This document shows positions 1-7,623 of a stretch of DNA of 32,502 nt, piece after piece. The stretch's first letter is position 1. Every line of letters begins with the position of its first letter. The notes below the pieces were generated by a model. It worked only from the letters and a program-made list of their open reading frames with translations. It was not told where the DNA came from and ran no database searches. Source of the stretch: an uncultured Saprospiraceae bacterium (GTDB taxonomy: Bacteria; Bacteroidota; Bacteroidia; Chitinophagales; Saprospiraceae); NCBI GenBank assembly GCA_937974575.1, contig CALJVI010000313.1:1-32502 (forward strand). Direction: 5' to 3'. Position numbers and translations under genes: made by a program.

Positions 1-1336
1 CAAGGAAATGGAGCGGCATAAGACGCTCTTTGTTAAGGGTGCAGCAGAGAATAATATTGATGAGGAAAAAGCCTTGGAGATTTATGACATCATGTTCAAG
101 TTTGCCAACTATGGTTTCAATAGATCGCATGCTGCTGCCTACTCCGTTGTAGCATTTCATACTGCATACTTAAAAGCACATTATCCTGCTGAGTTTATGG
201 CAGCAATCCTAACACATAGTAAGAACAATATCGAAAAGCTGACTTTCTTTTTGAGAGAATGTAAGCGTATGAAGCTGACCGTACTGGGACCTGATGTGAA
301 TGAAAGTGAAATGAATTTCACGGTGAATGAGCTGGGGCATATCCGATTTGGTTTATCAGCACTCAAGGGGGTAGGTGAAGGCCCAGTAGAAGAATTGGTA
401 AGATCCCGCACAGAGGAAGGGCCATTTACGACAGTATATGAGATGATGCGTAGATTGAATCTGCGGACCATCAATAAGAGATGTATGGATAGTCTGGTCA
501 AAGGGGGGGCATTGGATCTGTTTGGAATAGCTCGTGGAAACTACTTTGCACCTTCTGATAAATTTGATACTTATCTCAATCATTTGTTGAAGTATGGTAA
601 TGTTTATCAAAAACAAATAATAGAAACCGCGAACTCTCTATTTGGGACTTCTAGTGAGATCATGGTGCCTGAGCCAAAGGTACCTGAACATGTGCCATGG
701 CCACTCATCCAAAAGTTGACAGAAGAGCGAGAGGTAGCAGGTATTTATATCAGTGGCCATCCGCTCGATGATTATAGAATGGTTGTAGAGCACTTTACGA
801 CTTGCTCGCTCGAAGATGCCACCTTGCATCCACATCGACCTTCCAAAGTAGCAGGTATTGTAACCATGGCTAATCATGGTTTTGATAGTAAAGGAAATGG
901 ACGTGGATTTTTTGCCTTGCAAGATTATACCAGTGGAATCGAAATTTCTCTTTGGCGTGATGACTATCAAAAATTTAAACATCTGTTTGAGGTAGGACAG
1001 TGTCTATATCTGAGAGGCGTGTATGAACCACGATGGAGAGGTGCCGATACTTTTGCTTTTAACATTAAAGAGGCTAAACAACTGGCAGTAATGGAGGATG
1101 AGGTGGTAAGCAGTCTGACTATAAAGGTTATGCTGGATCAGATAAACGAAAACTTTGTCAAAGAGATGAAGAATATCGTAAGCAATAATAAAGGAAGCAA
1201 TATGCTCAAATTGGAAATCCGAGATATTGAAGAGCGCTTACTGTTACCGATGTACAGTAGAACTTACAAAGTGAAGGTGGATAATAAACTGATCGAAAAG
1301 TTGGATGAGATGAGTATACGGTATAGTTTGGAGTAG
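1..1336 (+). CDS. dnaE: DNA polymerase III alpha subunit, C-terminal part (5' truncated by window edge)
   Basis: This is the last ~445 residues of the replicative polymerase catalytic subunit; the reading frame is open to the left edge (first full codon at base 2). Visible landmarks in order: the end of the polymerase/fingers region with the conserved stretch YGFNRSHAAAYSVVAF (bases ~113-160), a helix-hairpin-helix segment around 'INKRCMDSLVKGGALD' (~470-520), and an OB-fold with VAGIVTMANHGF and a GRGFFALQDYTSGIEI core (~850-950). The polymerase active-site aspartates lie upstream, outside the window. The C-terminal tail after the OB-fold is short and ends at a TAG at 1334-1336. It is a housekeeping gene and anchors the window as chromosome. 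The next gene is convergent, 35 bases away, with no clear terminator hairpin between. Confidence 0.96.
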   Translation, partial: KEMERHKTLFVKGAAENNIDEEKALEIYDIMFKFANYGFNRSHAAAYSVVAFHTAYLKAHYPAEFMAAILTHSKNNIEKLTFFLRECKRMKLTVLGPDVNESEMNFTVNELGHIRFGLSALKGVGEGPVEELVRSRTEEGPFTTVYEMMRRLNLRTINKRCMDSLVKGGALDLFGIARGNYFAPSDKFDTYLNHLLKYGNVYQKQIIETANSLFGTSSEIMVPEPKVPEHVPWPLIQKLTEEREVAGIYISGHPLDDYRMVVEHFTTCSLEDATLHPHRPSKVAGIVTMANHGFDSKGNGRGFFALQDYTSGIEISLWRDDYQKFKHLFEVGQCLYLRGVYEPRWRGADTFAFNIKEAKQLAVMEDEVVSSLTIKVMLDQINENFVKEMKNIVSNNKGSNMLKLEIRDIEERLLLPMYSRTYKVKVDNKLIEKLDEMSIRYSLE

Positions 1337-1371
1337 GAAATTCTAACCTTAGCGAATCTAGATTAGGGCTC

Positions 1372-2691
1372 TTAGAATAGCCTAATAAAGTAAATCGTGC
1401 ACAGTGCAGCTGCTAAAATAAAGGCGACTTTCCAGTAATAACTTTTTGATTCCAGAAGGAATACTGAAGCATTGCTCTTGCTACTGAGTATGGCAAGTGA
1501 AAGAGCTGCTATGATGGGTAATCCATAAAAGGCGTTGTATCCATTGTAGGTGCTGCCGTATACTAATGTCACTATCCCGAACAACATAAGAGATACACTT
1601 GCTGCTATCTCTACTTTTGATAATAGGGCTCTTTCATTAAAAAGACGTAAGAATGGCAAGATGCCTATGTAGGCATAGATAATCATTCCGATAATGCCAC
1701 CCTCACAAAGGATACTTTGCAAAGAACAATTTGGATGAATTTTTTCTGTTGACCCAAGAGTACTAGAATCTTGAGAGATATAATTTTGATAAGCAGGTTC
1801 CCAGTTGTTTTTACCATGTCCTATGAATGGCGAATTCGAAAATAGATGAGTGCTGTGATCTAAGATCTGAACTCTGGTAAATTGTCGTCCATATTTTTCC
1901 ATCATAAAGGATGTGTCGCCCGTTGCTTCGCTTGATATATGGTAGGTAGCCATGTACAGAGCACTTATCAATAAGCCCAAAAATCCAATCAGTACAAAGT
2001 ACTTGTAGTTACTTTTATAGCTTACGGTATAGAGTGTGTAAATCACCGAAACCAGCATAAGCAGAATAGTCACTTCTATTAGGTCGGAAGCAATACTAAC
2101 TATCACTGATGTTGCGAGTATCAAAGGCCCTATATATCGACTGATGGCTTTGTTGCTGAAAAGTATAAAGGGTAATAAAATGAGAATTAAGGAGGCTAAG
2201 CGTTCTTGGTTAATTCCCATTGTAGACAGGACAAAAGTGTCAGTCAAATGGCTTGCACTGAAATCAGAACCGATGGATTCTTTTAGGAAATATATCTGTA
2301 AGCAGAGTGCTATCACTAATGAAAACCCTGCAGCCCAAAATAGATAATCTCGTACTTGCTTGACTTCCCAATCTATGGTTTCAAATGCCTTGTAGCACAG
2401 ATAGATGAGTGTAGTTGTCAAGGTGCCATATATGGCATAAGTTGGGTTGATGGACCAGAGTGTACTTAATCCTGAAAATACAATGAGCACTACCCACCAA
2501 AAATCAACCGAATAAACTTTTGTATTACGCTCTTGATTAGCAATCTGAAATCCAAAGATAAGCATCAAGAATATACCTACCCCAAGTGCTCTTCCAGAAG
2601 AAGCAGACTGTAGTAATAGTCCCTCAGGTACGAAGAGTGTACCCAGTAGGAATACTGCTAACAAACAGAGTAAAGTGATTTTTCTGGTCAA
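1372..2691 (-). CDS. O-antigen ligase / Wzy-polymerase-like integral membrane protein
   Basis: A 439-residue protein made almost entirely of hydrophobic helices (about 10-12), with one larger periplasmic-type loop near residues 255-320. That loop and the next helix carry the family signature: 'GHGKNNWEP' followed by H319 in 'HPNCSLQSILCEGG', resembling the H-N-x-x-L-Q-x-x-x-E-x-G pattern of the O-antigen ligase (Wzy_C) domain. Such proteins join or polymerise undecaprenyl-linked glycans at the outer face of the inner membrane. The start is a TTG at 2689-2691: the upstream in-frame codons reach a TAA after only two codons, no ATG exists before the second helix, and the first helix begins directly after MTRK. 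It stands alone, divergent from the DUF1080 gene. It may serve the glycan locus at 8640-19934, but that link is inference. A WaaL-type and a Wzy-type role cannot be told apart from sequence alone. Confidence 0.8.
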   Translation of the reverse strand: MTRKITLLCLLAVFLLGTLFVPEGLLLQSASSGRALGVGIFLMLIFGFQIANQERNTKVYSVDFWWVVLIVFSGLSTLWSINPTYAIYGTLTTTLIYLCYKAFETIDWEVKQVRDYLFWAAGFSLVIALCLQIYFLKESIGSDFSASHLTDTFVLSTMGINQERLASLILILLPFILFSNKAISRYIGPLILATSVIVSIASDLIEVTILLMLVSVIYTLYTVSYKSNYKYFVLIGFLGLLISALYMATYHISSEATGDTSFMMEKYGRQFTRVQILDHSTHLFSNSPFIGHGKNNWEPAYQNYISQDSSTLGSTEKIHPNCSLQSILCEGGIIGMIIYAYIGILPFLRLFNERALLSKVEIAASVSLMLFGIVTLVYGSTYNGYNAFYGLPIIAALSLAILSSKSNASVFLLESKSYYWKVAFILAAALCTIYFIRLF

Positions 2692-2767
2692 TTCGTTTTA
2701 ATAGTAGGTTGTAAATGTTTTCCAATATAGTGTTAAAGTTTTTAATTACCCGACTCATAATGTTGTG

Positions 2768-2793
2768 ATATTACATTTTTTTTATTGTAATAT
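2768..2793. promoter_or_regulatory. Inverted repeat in divergent intergenic region
   Basis: Perfect 8-bp arms ATATTACA (2768-2775) and TGTAATAT (2786-2793) flank a 10-base T-rich loop. It sits between two divergent genes, so an operator is more likely than a terminator. The rest of 2692-2927 is AT-rich and holds no convincing gene. The only Bacteroidota-type -7 candidate I see is a weak TATCTTCA near 2911-2918. Confidence 0.3.
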
Positions 2794-2927
2794 ATCATGT
2801 GGCTATTAACATAGAACTTACGCTTGATCAATGATTCTAATTAGATATAATTACTTTCAACTCTAGTCATAGTTAATAGAGATACCCTTTAAAAGAAACG
2901 TTCTATTTTTTATCTTCACACAAAAAA

Positions 2928-3662
2928 ATGAAATTCAATTCTACATTATTATTCCTTTTTATTAGCGTTTGCTTATTCTCCCAAACCAAAGATCCCAAAG
3001 ACACCGAAGTCTGGGAGCCAGAACCACGTGTCGTTACTTCAAAGGTAACTGGCGCTGCACCTTCTGATGCAATTGTACTTTTTGATGGTTCCAATCTCAA
3101 TGCTTGGCAAAGTACTAAGGTAAAGGAAGGCCCTGCGGAGTGGACGCTCATAGATGGAGATGCAGTACAGGTGAAGCCTGGTACAGGAGATATCATGACG
3201 AGGCAAGCTTTTGGTGATGTGCAGCTGCACCTTGAATTTAAAACACCTGAAGCCATAGAAGGGGACGGACAAGGAAGAGGCAATAGTGGAGTATTTTTTC
3301 AGGGAAGATACGAAGTGCAAATATTAGATTCCTACGAGAATAGAACCTACTCAAATGGGCAAGCAGGAGCAGTATATAAACAACACTTACCATTGGTCAA
3401 TGCATCGCGTCCTCCTGGGACTTGGCAGACGTACGACATCATTTTTAAGGCACCTACCTTTAATAAGGATGGGATAAAGACCAGTCCAGGTTATGTCACT
3501 GTTTTGCATAACGGAGTTTTGATTCAAAATCATGTAGAAATTTATGGTACAGTAGAGTACATCGGTTTGCCAAAGAACAAAGCTCATGGCGATGACTTTA
3601 TCAAACTCCAAGATCATGGCAACCTCATCCAATATAGAAATATCTGGGTCAGAGAGTTATAA
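2928..3662 (+). CDS. DUF1080 (3-keto-disaccharide hydrolase-type) exported protein
   Basis: A 244-residue exported protein with a signal peptide (residues 1 to ~19, MKFNSTLLFLF..., probably cut near FSQ). The DUF1080 fold, a concanavalin-like beta sandwich, fills the rest: 'IVLFDGSNLNAWQS' at its start, 'DVQLHLEFKTPE', 'GRGNSGVFFQGRYEVQILDS' with the conserved N-S-G-V and E-V-Q-I-L-D-S strands, 'AGAVYKQHLPLVNAS', and 'IKLQDHGNLIQYRNIWVREL' at the end. All characteristic blocks are present and the length is usual for a single-domain member. Members act on sugars in the periplasm or at the cell surface; some are 3-keto-glycoside hydrolases. The actual substrate here is unknown. The ATG at 2928 is the only start that gives a signal peptide. 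A structured repeat follows directly after the stop. Confidence 0.93.
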   Translation: MKFNSTLLFLFISVCLFSQTKDPKDTEVWEPEPRVVTSKVTGAAPSDAIVLFDGSNLNAWQSTKVKEGPAEWTLIDGDAVQVKPGTGDIMTRQAFGDVQLHLEFKTPEAIEGDGQGRGNSGVFFQGRYEVQILDSYENRTYSNGQAGAVYKQHLPLVNASRPPGTWQTYDIIFKAPTFNKDGIKTSPGYVTVLHNGVLIQNHVEIYGTVEYIGLPKNKAHGDDFIKLQDHGNLIQYRNIWVREL

Positions 3663-3671
3663 TTATTATTT

Positions 3672-3893
3672 AGTTTGGACTAGCGCTGAGAAGGAGGGCT
3701 ACTAGTGTAGAGCCTGGTAGCGCAAGCAGTAGCAGACATCTTGCACATCCCAATGACCAGCGGGAATGGGATGTGTAAGATGGCCGAGCGAATAGCGAGC
3801 TCCGTATCATAGCGACTCCGTCTGTGCGTCAGGCAGTCGGGTAGGGTATGTGGCGAAAGCTAGAAGTAGTGCTGACGGAGTAGGCCCCAGAAA
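3672..3893 (-). repeat. Dispersed structured repeat, copy 1 (inverted, diverged)
   Basis: This patch has clearly higher GC than its AT-rich flanks. Read on the minus strand it begins with GGGGCC (3888-3883) and then the stem ACTCCGTC...GACGGAGT with a large loop, followed by CGCTATGATACGGAGCTCGC. That is the same order (GGGGCC, palindrome, GTCGCTA...) as the copies at 6028 and 23133. A second hairpin lies at 3737-3782. Sequence similarity to the other copies is loose outside the GGGGCC and CGCTA blocks, so membership is probable rather than certain. It fills the gap between the DUF1080 and VOC genes. Confidence 0.55.
3737..3782. repeat. Hairpin inside repeat copy 1
   Basis: CATCTTGCACATCCCA (3737-3752) pairs with TGGGATGTGTAAGATG (3767-3782), with one mismatch in 16 and a 14-base loop. 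There is no T-run on either side, so it is not a standard intrinsic terminator. Confidence 0.7.
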
Positions 3894-3908
3894 GATAACA
3901 ATATAAAA

Positions 3909-4592
3909 ATGGATTTTTTTCTTCAAACTTGTACGCCTCAACCAGCACAGAGCAAAGACTATTTTGTTAAGCTTGGTTTTAAAATTGTAGACCACGAGAA
4001 TTATTTCATTGCCTATGATAGTCAGATGAAGTTGCTCATCGGGTATGATCGTAAAACTCGTCCTGGAATAACTTTGCTAAAAGAAGATTGGAGTCTCGAA
4101 CTAGAAGCCATCAAGATGCATACTAGAGTAGTGACAAAAGAGGAGGGTTATTTTTTTTCGGATCCATCTGGATCTTGGTATCGCTTGATAGAAGGGCCGT
4201 CTTTAGCAGTGCCAAATACGACAGCTGCCTGTATACTTGGAAATTTTGCGGGCATCAGTTTAGAAACTTTGGATATTGCCCAATCTTTAAAGTTGACCAC
4301 AAGCCTAGGCTTTGAACTATCTGCAGGGGCGATAGATAAGGGTTGGGTAAGCTGCACGGATCAGCTAGGGAATACGATTAGTCTGATGACTCCATTCTCT
4401 TGTCCACATATGTTTCTGAATCCATCTGCAACCTTCTTTAATGGCAAAGAGAATACACAAATCATAGCGAATATCCGCTCATTGAATATTTCGATTATGG
4501 AAGAGATCACTGCCTTTGATCCCAAAGGTCAAGTGGATAATGTTATTTTAAGGGAACCAGGAGGCTATGGTTTTTTTATATTTAATGACTGA
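3909..4592 (+). CDS. VOC-superfamily (glyoxalase/bleomycin-resistance-like) protein, two modules
   Basis: A 227-residue soluble protein that reads as two VOC half-modules. The first (~1-95) runs from 'QTCTPQPAQSKDYFVKLGFKIVDHENYFIAYDSQMKLLIG' to 'FFSDPSGSWYRLIEG'. The second (~108-225) runs from 'LGNFAGISLETLDIAQSLKLTTSLGFEL' to 'REPGGYGFFIFND'. The pattern 'A..S..(Y/F)...LGF' followed by strands and a D-P-x-G turn is typical of the fold. No clear His/Glu metal-ligand set is visible, so the function (metal-dependent isomerase, dioxygenase-like or ligand binder) is open. It has no signal peptide. The ATG at 3909 lies 15 bases after the end of the repeat and no Shine-Dalgarno is visible. The following 245 bases hold no gene. 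Confidence 0.7.
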   Translation: MDFFLQTCTPQPAQSKDYFVKLGFKIVDHENYFIAYDSQMKLLIGYDRKTRPGITLLKEDWSLELEAIKMHTRVVTKEEGYFFSDPSGSWYRLIEGPSLAVPNTTAACILGNFAGISLETLDIAQSLKLTTSLGFELSAGAIDKGWVSCTDQLGNTISLMTPFSCPHMFLNPSATFFNGKENTQIIANIRSLNISIMEEITAFDPKGQVDNVILREPGGYGFFIFND

Positions 4593-4837
4593 TGAATCAT
4601 ACCATATTCAATAAAAGACAGTAAACAGGCTTCTGTAAATTGGTCCATTGGGTCAATATTGCTTCGAAGCAGTTTGTTATCTTCAGATCTAAATGTTATA
4701 AAAAGTAAGCATTGCCTAAAAAAGATGTCTTTTTCACGATCCATATTCCATTTGTGACGTTAAACGGATGTATCCATCGTACAGAATATCGTATATTGTG
4801 ACGTATATTATTCAATAAATTATCTATCGCAGCAGCT

Positions 4838-6001
4838 ATGTATTTGACAGAAGAGCATGAATTTTTTAGAAAGAGCTTTGCAGATTTCTTAAAAAAAGAA
4901 GTAGTCCCTCACATTGATAAATGGGAATCCACAGGAACAATTGATCGTTCTATTTGGCCAAAATTTGGGGAGATGGGCTACTTTGGAATTAAGTATCCAG
5001 AGGCTTATGGGGGAACTGATTTGGACATGTTTTACACTGTTATTTTTCTTGAAGAGCTTCAAAAAATAAATTCTGGAGGTTTTGCAGCAGCCATGTGGGC
5101 ACATGCTTACCTTGCGATGACGCACCTCAATGCAGAAGGATCCGGTGCTATCAAAGAAAAATATTTGGCAGCAAGTATTGCCGGAGAAATGATAGGCTGC
5201 TTGGCTATTTCAGAGCCTTTTGGGGGTTCAGATGTGGCTGGTATGCGCACTACAGCAGTAAAAGATGGAGACCAATATATCATCAACGGAAGTAAAACAT
5301 TTATTACCAATGGGGTATATAGTGACTACTTGATCGTAGCTGCCAAGACTAGTCCTGAGGCAGGTAATAAGGGCATCAGTTTATTCTTGATAGACAGGGA
5401 TACACCGGGTGTGAGTGCTTCCAAATTGGATAAGCTGGGATGGCGTGCGAGTGATACTGGCGAAATAGCTTTTGCGGATGTCAAGATCCCTGCTAGCAAT
5501 CTCATGGGTGAGGAAGGTAAAGGTTTCTTTTATATTATGCAGCACTTTGCTTTTGAGCGTCTCATCATGGGCATCAATGCACATGCACGTGCAGAGCATG
5601 CCATCGAATATACCTTGCAGTATATGTCTGAGCGTAAAGCTTTTGGAAGAGAGATCAATAAATTTCAAGCCTTGCGTCACACTATGGCGGAGCATTTGAG
5701 TGCAGTAGAAGTCAATAAAGTATTTAATTATAATGTAGCATACCGTCTCGATCAAGGGGAGTATGTTGTGAAGGAGGCAAGTATGTCCAAGTTGATGTCT
5801 ACCAAAATGGCAGATGAGGCTATATATGACTGCCTGCAGATGCTGGGTGGATATGGATATATGGAAGAGTACCCATTGGCACGTATGCTGCGTGATTCTA
5901 GGTTAGGACCTATCGGTGGGGGAACTTCAGAAATACTCAAAGAGATCATCAGTAAAATGGTGATTGACAAAAAGAGCTACAAGCCGAGTACAAAAGTATA
6001 G
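4838..6001 (+). CDS. Acyl-CoA dehydrogenase (FAD flavoenzyme)
   Basis: A 387-residue, full-length acyl-CoA dehydrogenase that introduces a C2-C3 double bond into acyl-CoA thioesters and passes electrons to ETF. The N-terminal helical domain (~1-118) includes 'FGEMGYFGIKYPEAYGGTDLD'. The middle beta domain carries the FAD/substrate signature 'CLAISEPFGGSDVAGMRTTA' and 'IINGSKTFITNG'. The C-terminal helical domain has 'ERKAFGREINKFQALRHTMA' and 'QMLGGYGYMEEYPLARMLRD'. The medium-chain-type catalytic Glu (in I-Y-E-G-T) is Gly361 here, in IGGGTSEI (359-366). As in long-chain and isovaleryl-type enzymes, the base may instead come from the helix with Glu240, Glu253 and Glu257; aligned to the KAFG block, Glu257 is my best guess. 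It stands alone, so the substrate is not given by context. Confidence 0.95.
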   Translation: MYLTEEHEFFRKSFADFLKKEVVPHIDKWESTGTIDRSIWPKFGEMGYFGIKYPEAYGGTDLDMFYTVIFLEELQKINSGGFAAAMWAHAYLAMTHLNAEGSGAIKEKYLAASIAGEMIGCLAISEPFGGSDVAGMRTTAVKDGDQYIINGSKTFITNGVYSDYLIVAAKTSPEAGNKGISLFLIDRDTPGVSASKLDKLGWRASDTGEIAFADVKIPASNLMGEEGKGFFYIMQHFAFERLIMGINAHARAEHAIEYTLQYMSERKAFGREINKFQALRHTMAEHLSAVEVNKVFNYNVAYRLDQGEYVVKEASMSKLMSTKMADEAIYDCLQMLGGYGYMEEYPLARMLRDSRLGPIGGGTSEILKEIISKMVIDKKSYKPSTKV

Positions 6002-6027
6002 ATTCTATTTTTCATTAATTTTTTTTT

Positions 6028-6183
6028 GGGGCCATCCCATACTAGAAGAGACCTTGCGCGCAAGGTCTCTTCTAGTATGGGTCGCTACGTTTCAGGACTC
6101 GGTGTTCACCTCGGTACGCGGCTTGTCCGACATCCTCAGCGCGCACTTCCTCGTACCTCGTCACCCTTGCACATCGCTTGTCC
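6028..6183 (+). repeat. Dispersed structured repeat, copy 2
   Basis: After an 8-9 base T-run, GGGGCC (6028-6033) is followed by a perfect palindrome (6036-6081), then GTCGCTACGTT, a GC-rich arm and the block CCCTTGCACATCGCTTGTCC (6164-6183). The copy at 23133-23291 has the same order, and its end block CCATTGCACGTCGCTAGTCC matches at 17 of 20 positions. ACATCCT occurs at the corresponding place in both. Open frames across this patch have no protein-like character. It lies in the 295-base gap between the acyl-CoA dehydrogenase and TlpA-like genes. Confidence 0.8.
6036..6081. repeat. Perfect 46-bp palindrome within repeat copy 2
   Basis: The left arm (6036-6058, starting CCCATACTAGAAGAG) and right arm (6059-6081, ending CTTCTAGTATGGG) are exact reverse complements, 23 bp with no spacer; the centre is GCGC. 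Such a sequence can form a cruciform or a very stable RNA hairpin. No T-run follows it, so it is not a standard terminator in the forward direction. Read leftward it is followed, across GGCC, by an A-run on the plus strand (T-run in the opposite transcript is not formed), so terminator activity is doubtful. Confidence 0.9.
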
Positions 6184-6296
6184 AAAAGAACTCATATTTC
6201 ATTCTGTAAAATAACAAAACAGTATGACCTATAAGTAGTAAGTAATCCATATCTTAGACCAGCATGTAGAGATTATGGATGTTGAAAAATTGATTT

Positions 6297-6848
6297 ATGG
6301 GGATTAAACATATTGAGATAATACTATGGCTTAGTATGCTTGGATTGGTCTTTACTTGTGACCAAAAGAAGAGTATAGATGGGGGCGCTGAGCAGATAGC
6401 TCAAGTGGGAACATCAAAGGATGAGGTCATTGTCTATGAGCAATTTGATGACATGGCATTTCGGTTTGAACATGAAAATGATACTACTTATGTGATCAAT
6501 TTTTGGGCTACCTGGTGTAAGCCTTGTGTCGAAGAGCTACCATACTTTGATCAATTGTTTAAAGAGTACAGTGATCAAAAAGTAAAAATAGTTTTAGTTA
6601 GTCTAGATTTTCCAAAACAAATTGACAGCAAATTGATTCCTTTTATAACAAAGCATAAGATATTGCCAGAGGTCGTTGTACTGAAAGATCCAGATGCTAA
6701 TGCTTGGATAGATCGCGTGAGTGAGGATTGGGATGGTGCAATACCTATTACCCTGATTTATAATAGAAATAGACGTTTATTTCTTTCAGGGGAGCTTGAC
6801 GATTATGAGGGTTTAAAAGATAAAGTTGAATCATTAGTCTCTAAATAA
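6297..6848 (+). CDS. TlpA/ResA-like thiol-disulfide oxidoreductase, probable lipoprotein
   Basis: A 183-residue thioredoxin-fold protein. The N-terminus is a hydrophobic export signal ending in LVFTC, so Cys21 is a possible lipid-anchor Cys; the Phe/Thr at -2/-1 make this lipobox imperfect. The redox motif W73-C74-K75-P76-C77 follows a typical 'NFWATWCKPCVEELPYF' block. Strand/cis-Pro context comes later in 'AIPITLIYNR', where the conserved cis-Pro is expected. Members reduce disulfides in the periplasm, for example for cytochrome c maturation or in stress responses. It is followed after 12 bases by another thioredoxin-fold lipoprotein and is most likely co-transcribed with it. The ATG at 6297 is the start that gives the signal peptide. 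Confidence 0.88.
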   Translation: MGIKHIEIILWLSMLGLVFTCDQKKSIDGGAEQIAQVGTSKDEVIVYEQFDDMAFRFEHENDTTYVINFWATWCKPCVEELPYFDQLFKEYSDQKVKIVLVSLDFPKQIDSKLIPFITKHKILPEVVVLKDPDANAWIDRVSEDWDGAIPITLIYNRNRRLFLSGELDDYEGLKDKVESLVSK

Positions 6849-6860
6849 AAATCAATAATT

Positions 6861-7541
6861 ATGAATATTAAAAATCTATTAATTCTAGCTACTTCTGTTT
6901 TATTCTCGCTTGGCTTTACGAGCTGCACCTCAAGTAATGCCAAAGTAAATGCAGAAAGTACACAGATAAGCACAGCCGATAAGAAGTCAAAAAAGGAAGA
7001 AGCCACTCATGGGGGCTTGCATGTCGGAGATACTGCTCCAGATTTTTCTCTAAAAGGTACAGATGGCAAGATGACATCATTAGCTGACTATAATGAAGCA
7101 AAAGGCTTTATCCTCACCTTTACCTGCAATCATTGCCCATATGCTGTGATGTATGAGGATCGTCTCATTGCTTTGCATAAAAAGATGTCCAAATTGGGAT
7201 ACCCAGTAGTAGCCATCAATCCTAATGATCCAAAGGCAAAGCCGGAAGATAGCTATGATAATATGATTGTCAGAGCAAATGAAAAATCATTCCCATTTGC
7301 TTACTTGTTTGATGAAGGACAAAAAGTGTATCCTCAGTACGGCGCCACGAAAACACCACATGTGTTTTTATTGGACAAAGAAAGAAAAGTTAGATACATA
7401 GGATCTATCGATGATAGTGCAAGAGATGCGGATGCTGTTACTAAAAAGTATGTGGAAATGGCGATAGAGGCCTTAGAGAAAGGTGAAAATCCCAAGCCAG
7501 AATATACCAAGGCGATTGGTTGTTCTATCAAGAAAGTGTAA
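6861..7541 (+). CDS. AhpC/TSA-type redoxin lipoprotein with CNHC motif
   Basis: A 226-residue lipoprotein: the signal peptide ends in GFTSC, with Cys22 as the acylation site, followed by a Lys/Ser/Thr-rich linker. The peroxiredoxin-like domain begins at 'LHVGDTAPDFSLKGTDGK' and has a CxxC-type site C89-N90-H91-C92 in 'FTCNHCPYAVMYEDR'. The family's 'FPFAYLFDEGQKVYPQYGA' and 'KTPHVFLLDKERKVRYIGSIDDS' blocks follow, and the tail ends in 'YTKAIGCSIKK'. All parts of this family are present, at slightly more than usual length because of the lipoprotein leader. The job is probably thiol redox or peroxide handling in the periplasm. It is the second gene of a two-gene unit with the TlpA-like protein, closed by a strong terminator at 7558-7598. 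Confidence 0.9.
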   Translation: MNIKNLLILATSVLFSLGFTSCTSSNAKVNAESTQISTADKKSKKEEATHGGLHVGDTAPDFSLKGTDGKMTSLADYNEAKGFILTFTCNHCPYAVMYEDRLIALHKKMSKLGYPVVAINPNDPKAKPEDSYDNMIVRANEKSFPFAYLFDEGQKVYPQYGATKTPHVFLLDKERKVRYIGSIDDSARDADAVTKKYVEMAIEALEKGENPKPEYTKAIGCSIKKV

Positions 7542-7557
7542 GTAAAACAGACTGGAT

Positions 7558-7598
7558 AAAAAAACGCGTGACTTGAAACAAGTCACGCGTTTTTTTTT
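7558..7598. terminator. Bidirectional intrinsic terminator
   Basis: The perfect 12-bp stem ACGCGTGACTTG (7564-7575) / CAAGTCACGCGT (7579-7590) has a 3-base AAA loop, with an A-run before and a T-run after. It lies between two convergent genes (stops at 7541 and 7624) and would serve both. Confidence 0.95.
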
Positions 7599-7623
7599 GG
7601 GATTATATCTTATGATTCATAAA

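Noticed and set aside
4750-4803. Two TGTGACGT direct repeats upstream of the acyl-CoA dehydrogenase
   Set aside because: Only a short core is shared, with 46 bases between; no palindrome or promoter spacing supports an operator.
5964-6214. Two overlapping open frames across repeat copy 2
   Set aside because: They overlap the end of the acyl-CoA dehydrogenase or lie wholly on the palindromic repeat; the composition follows the repeat, with no signal peptide or domain.
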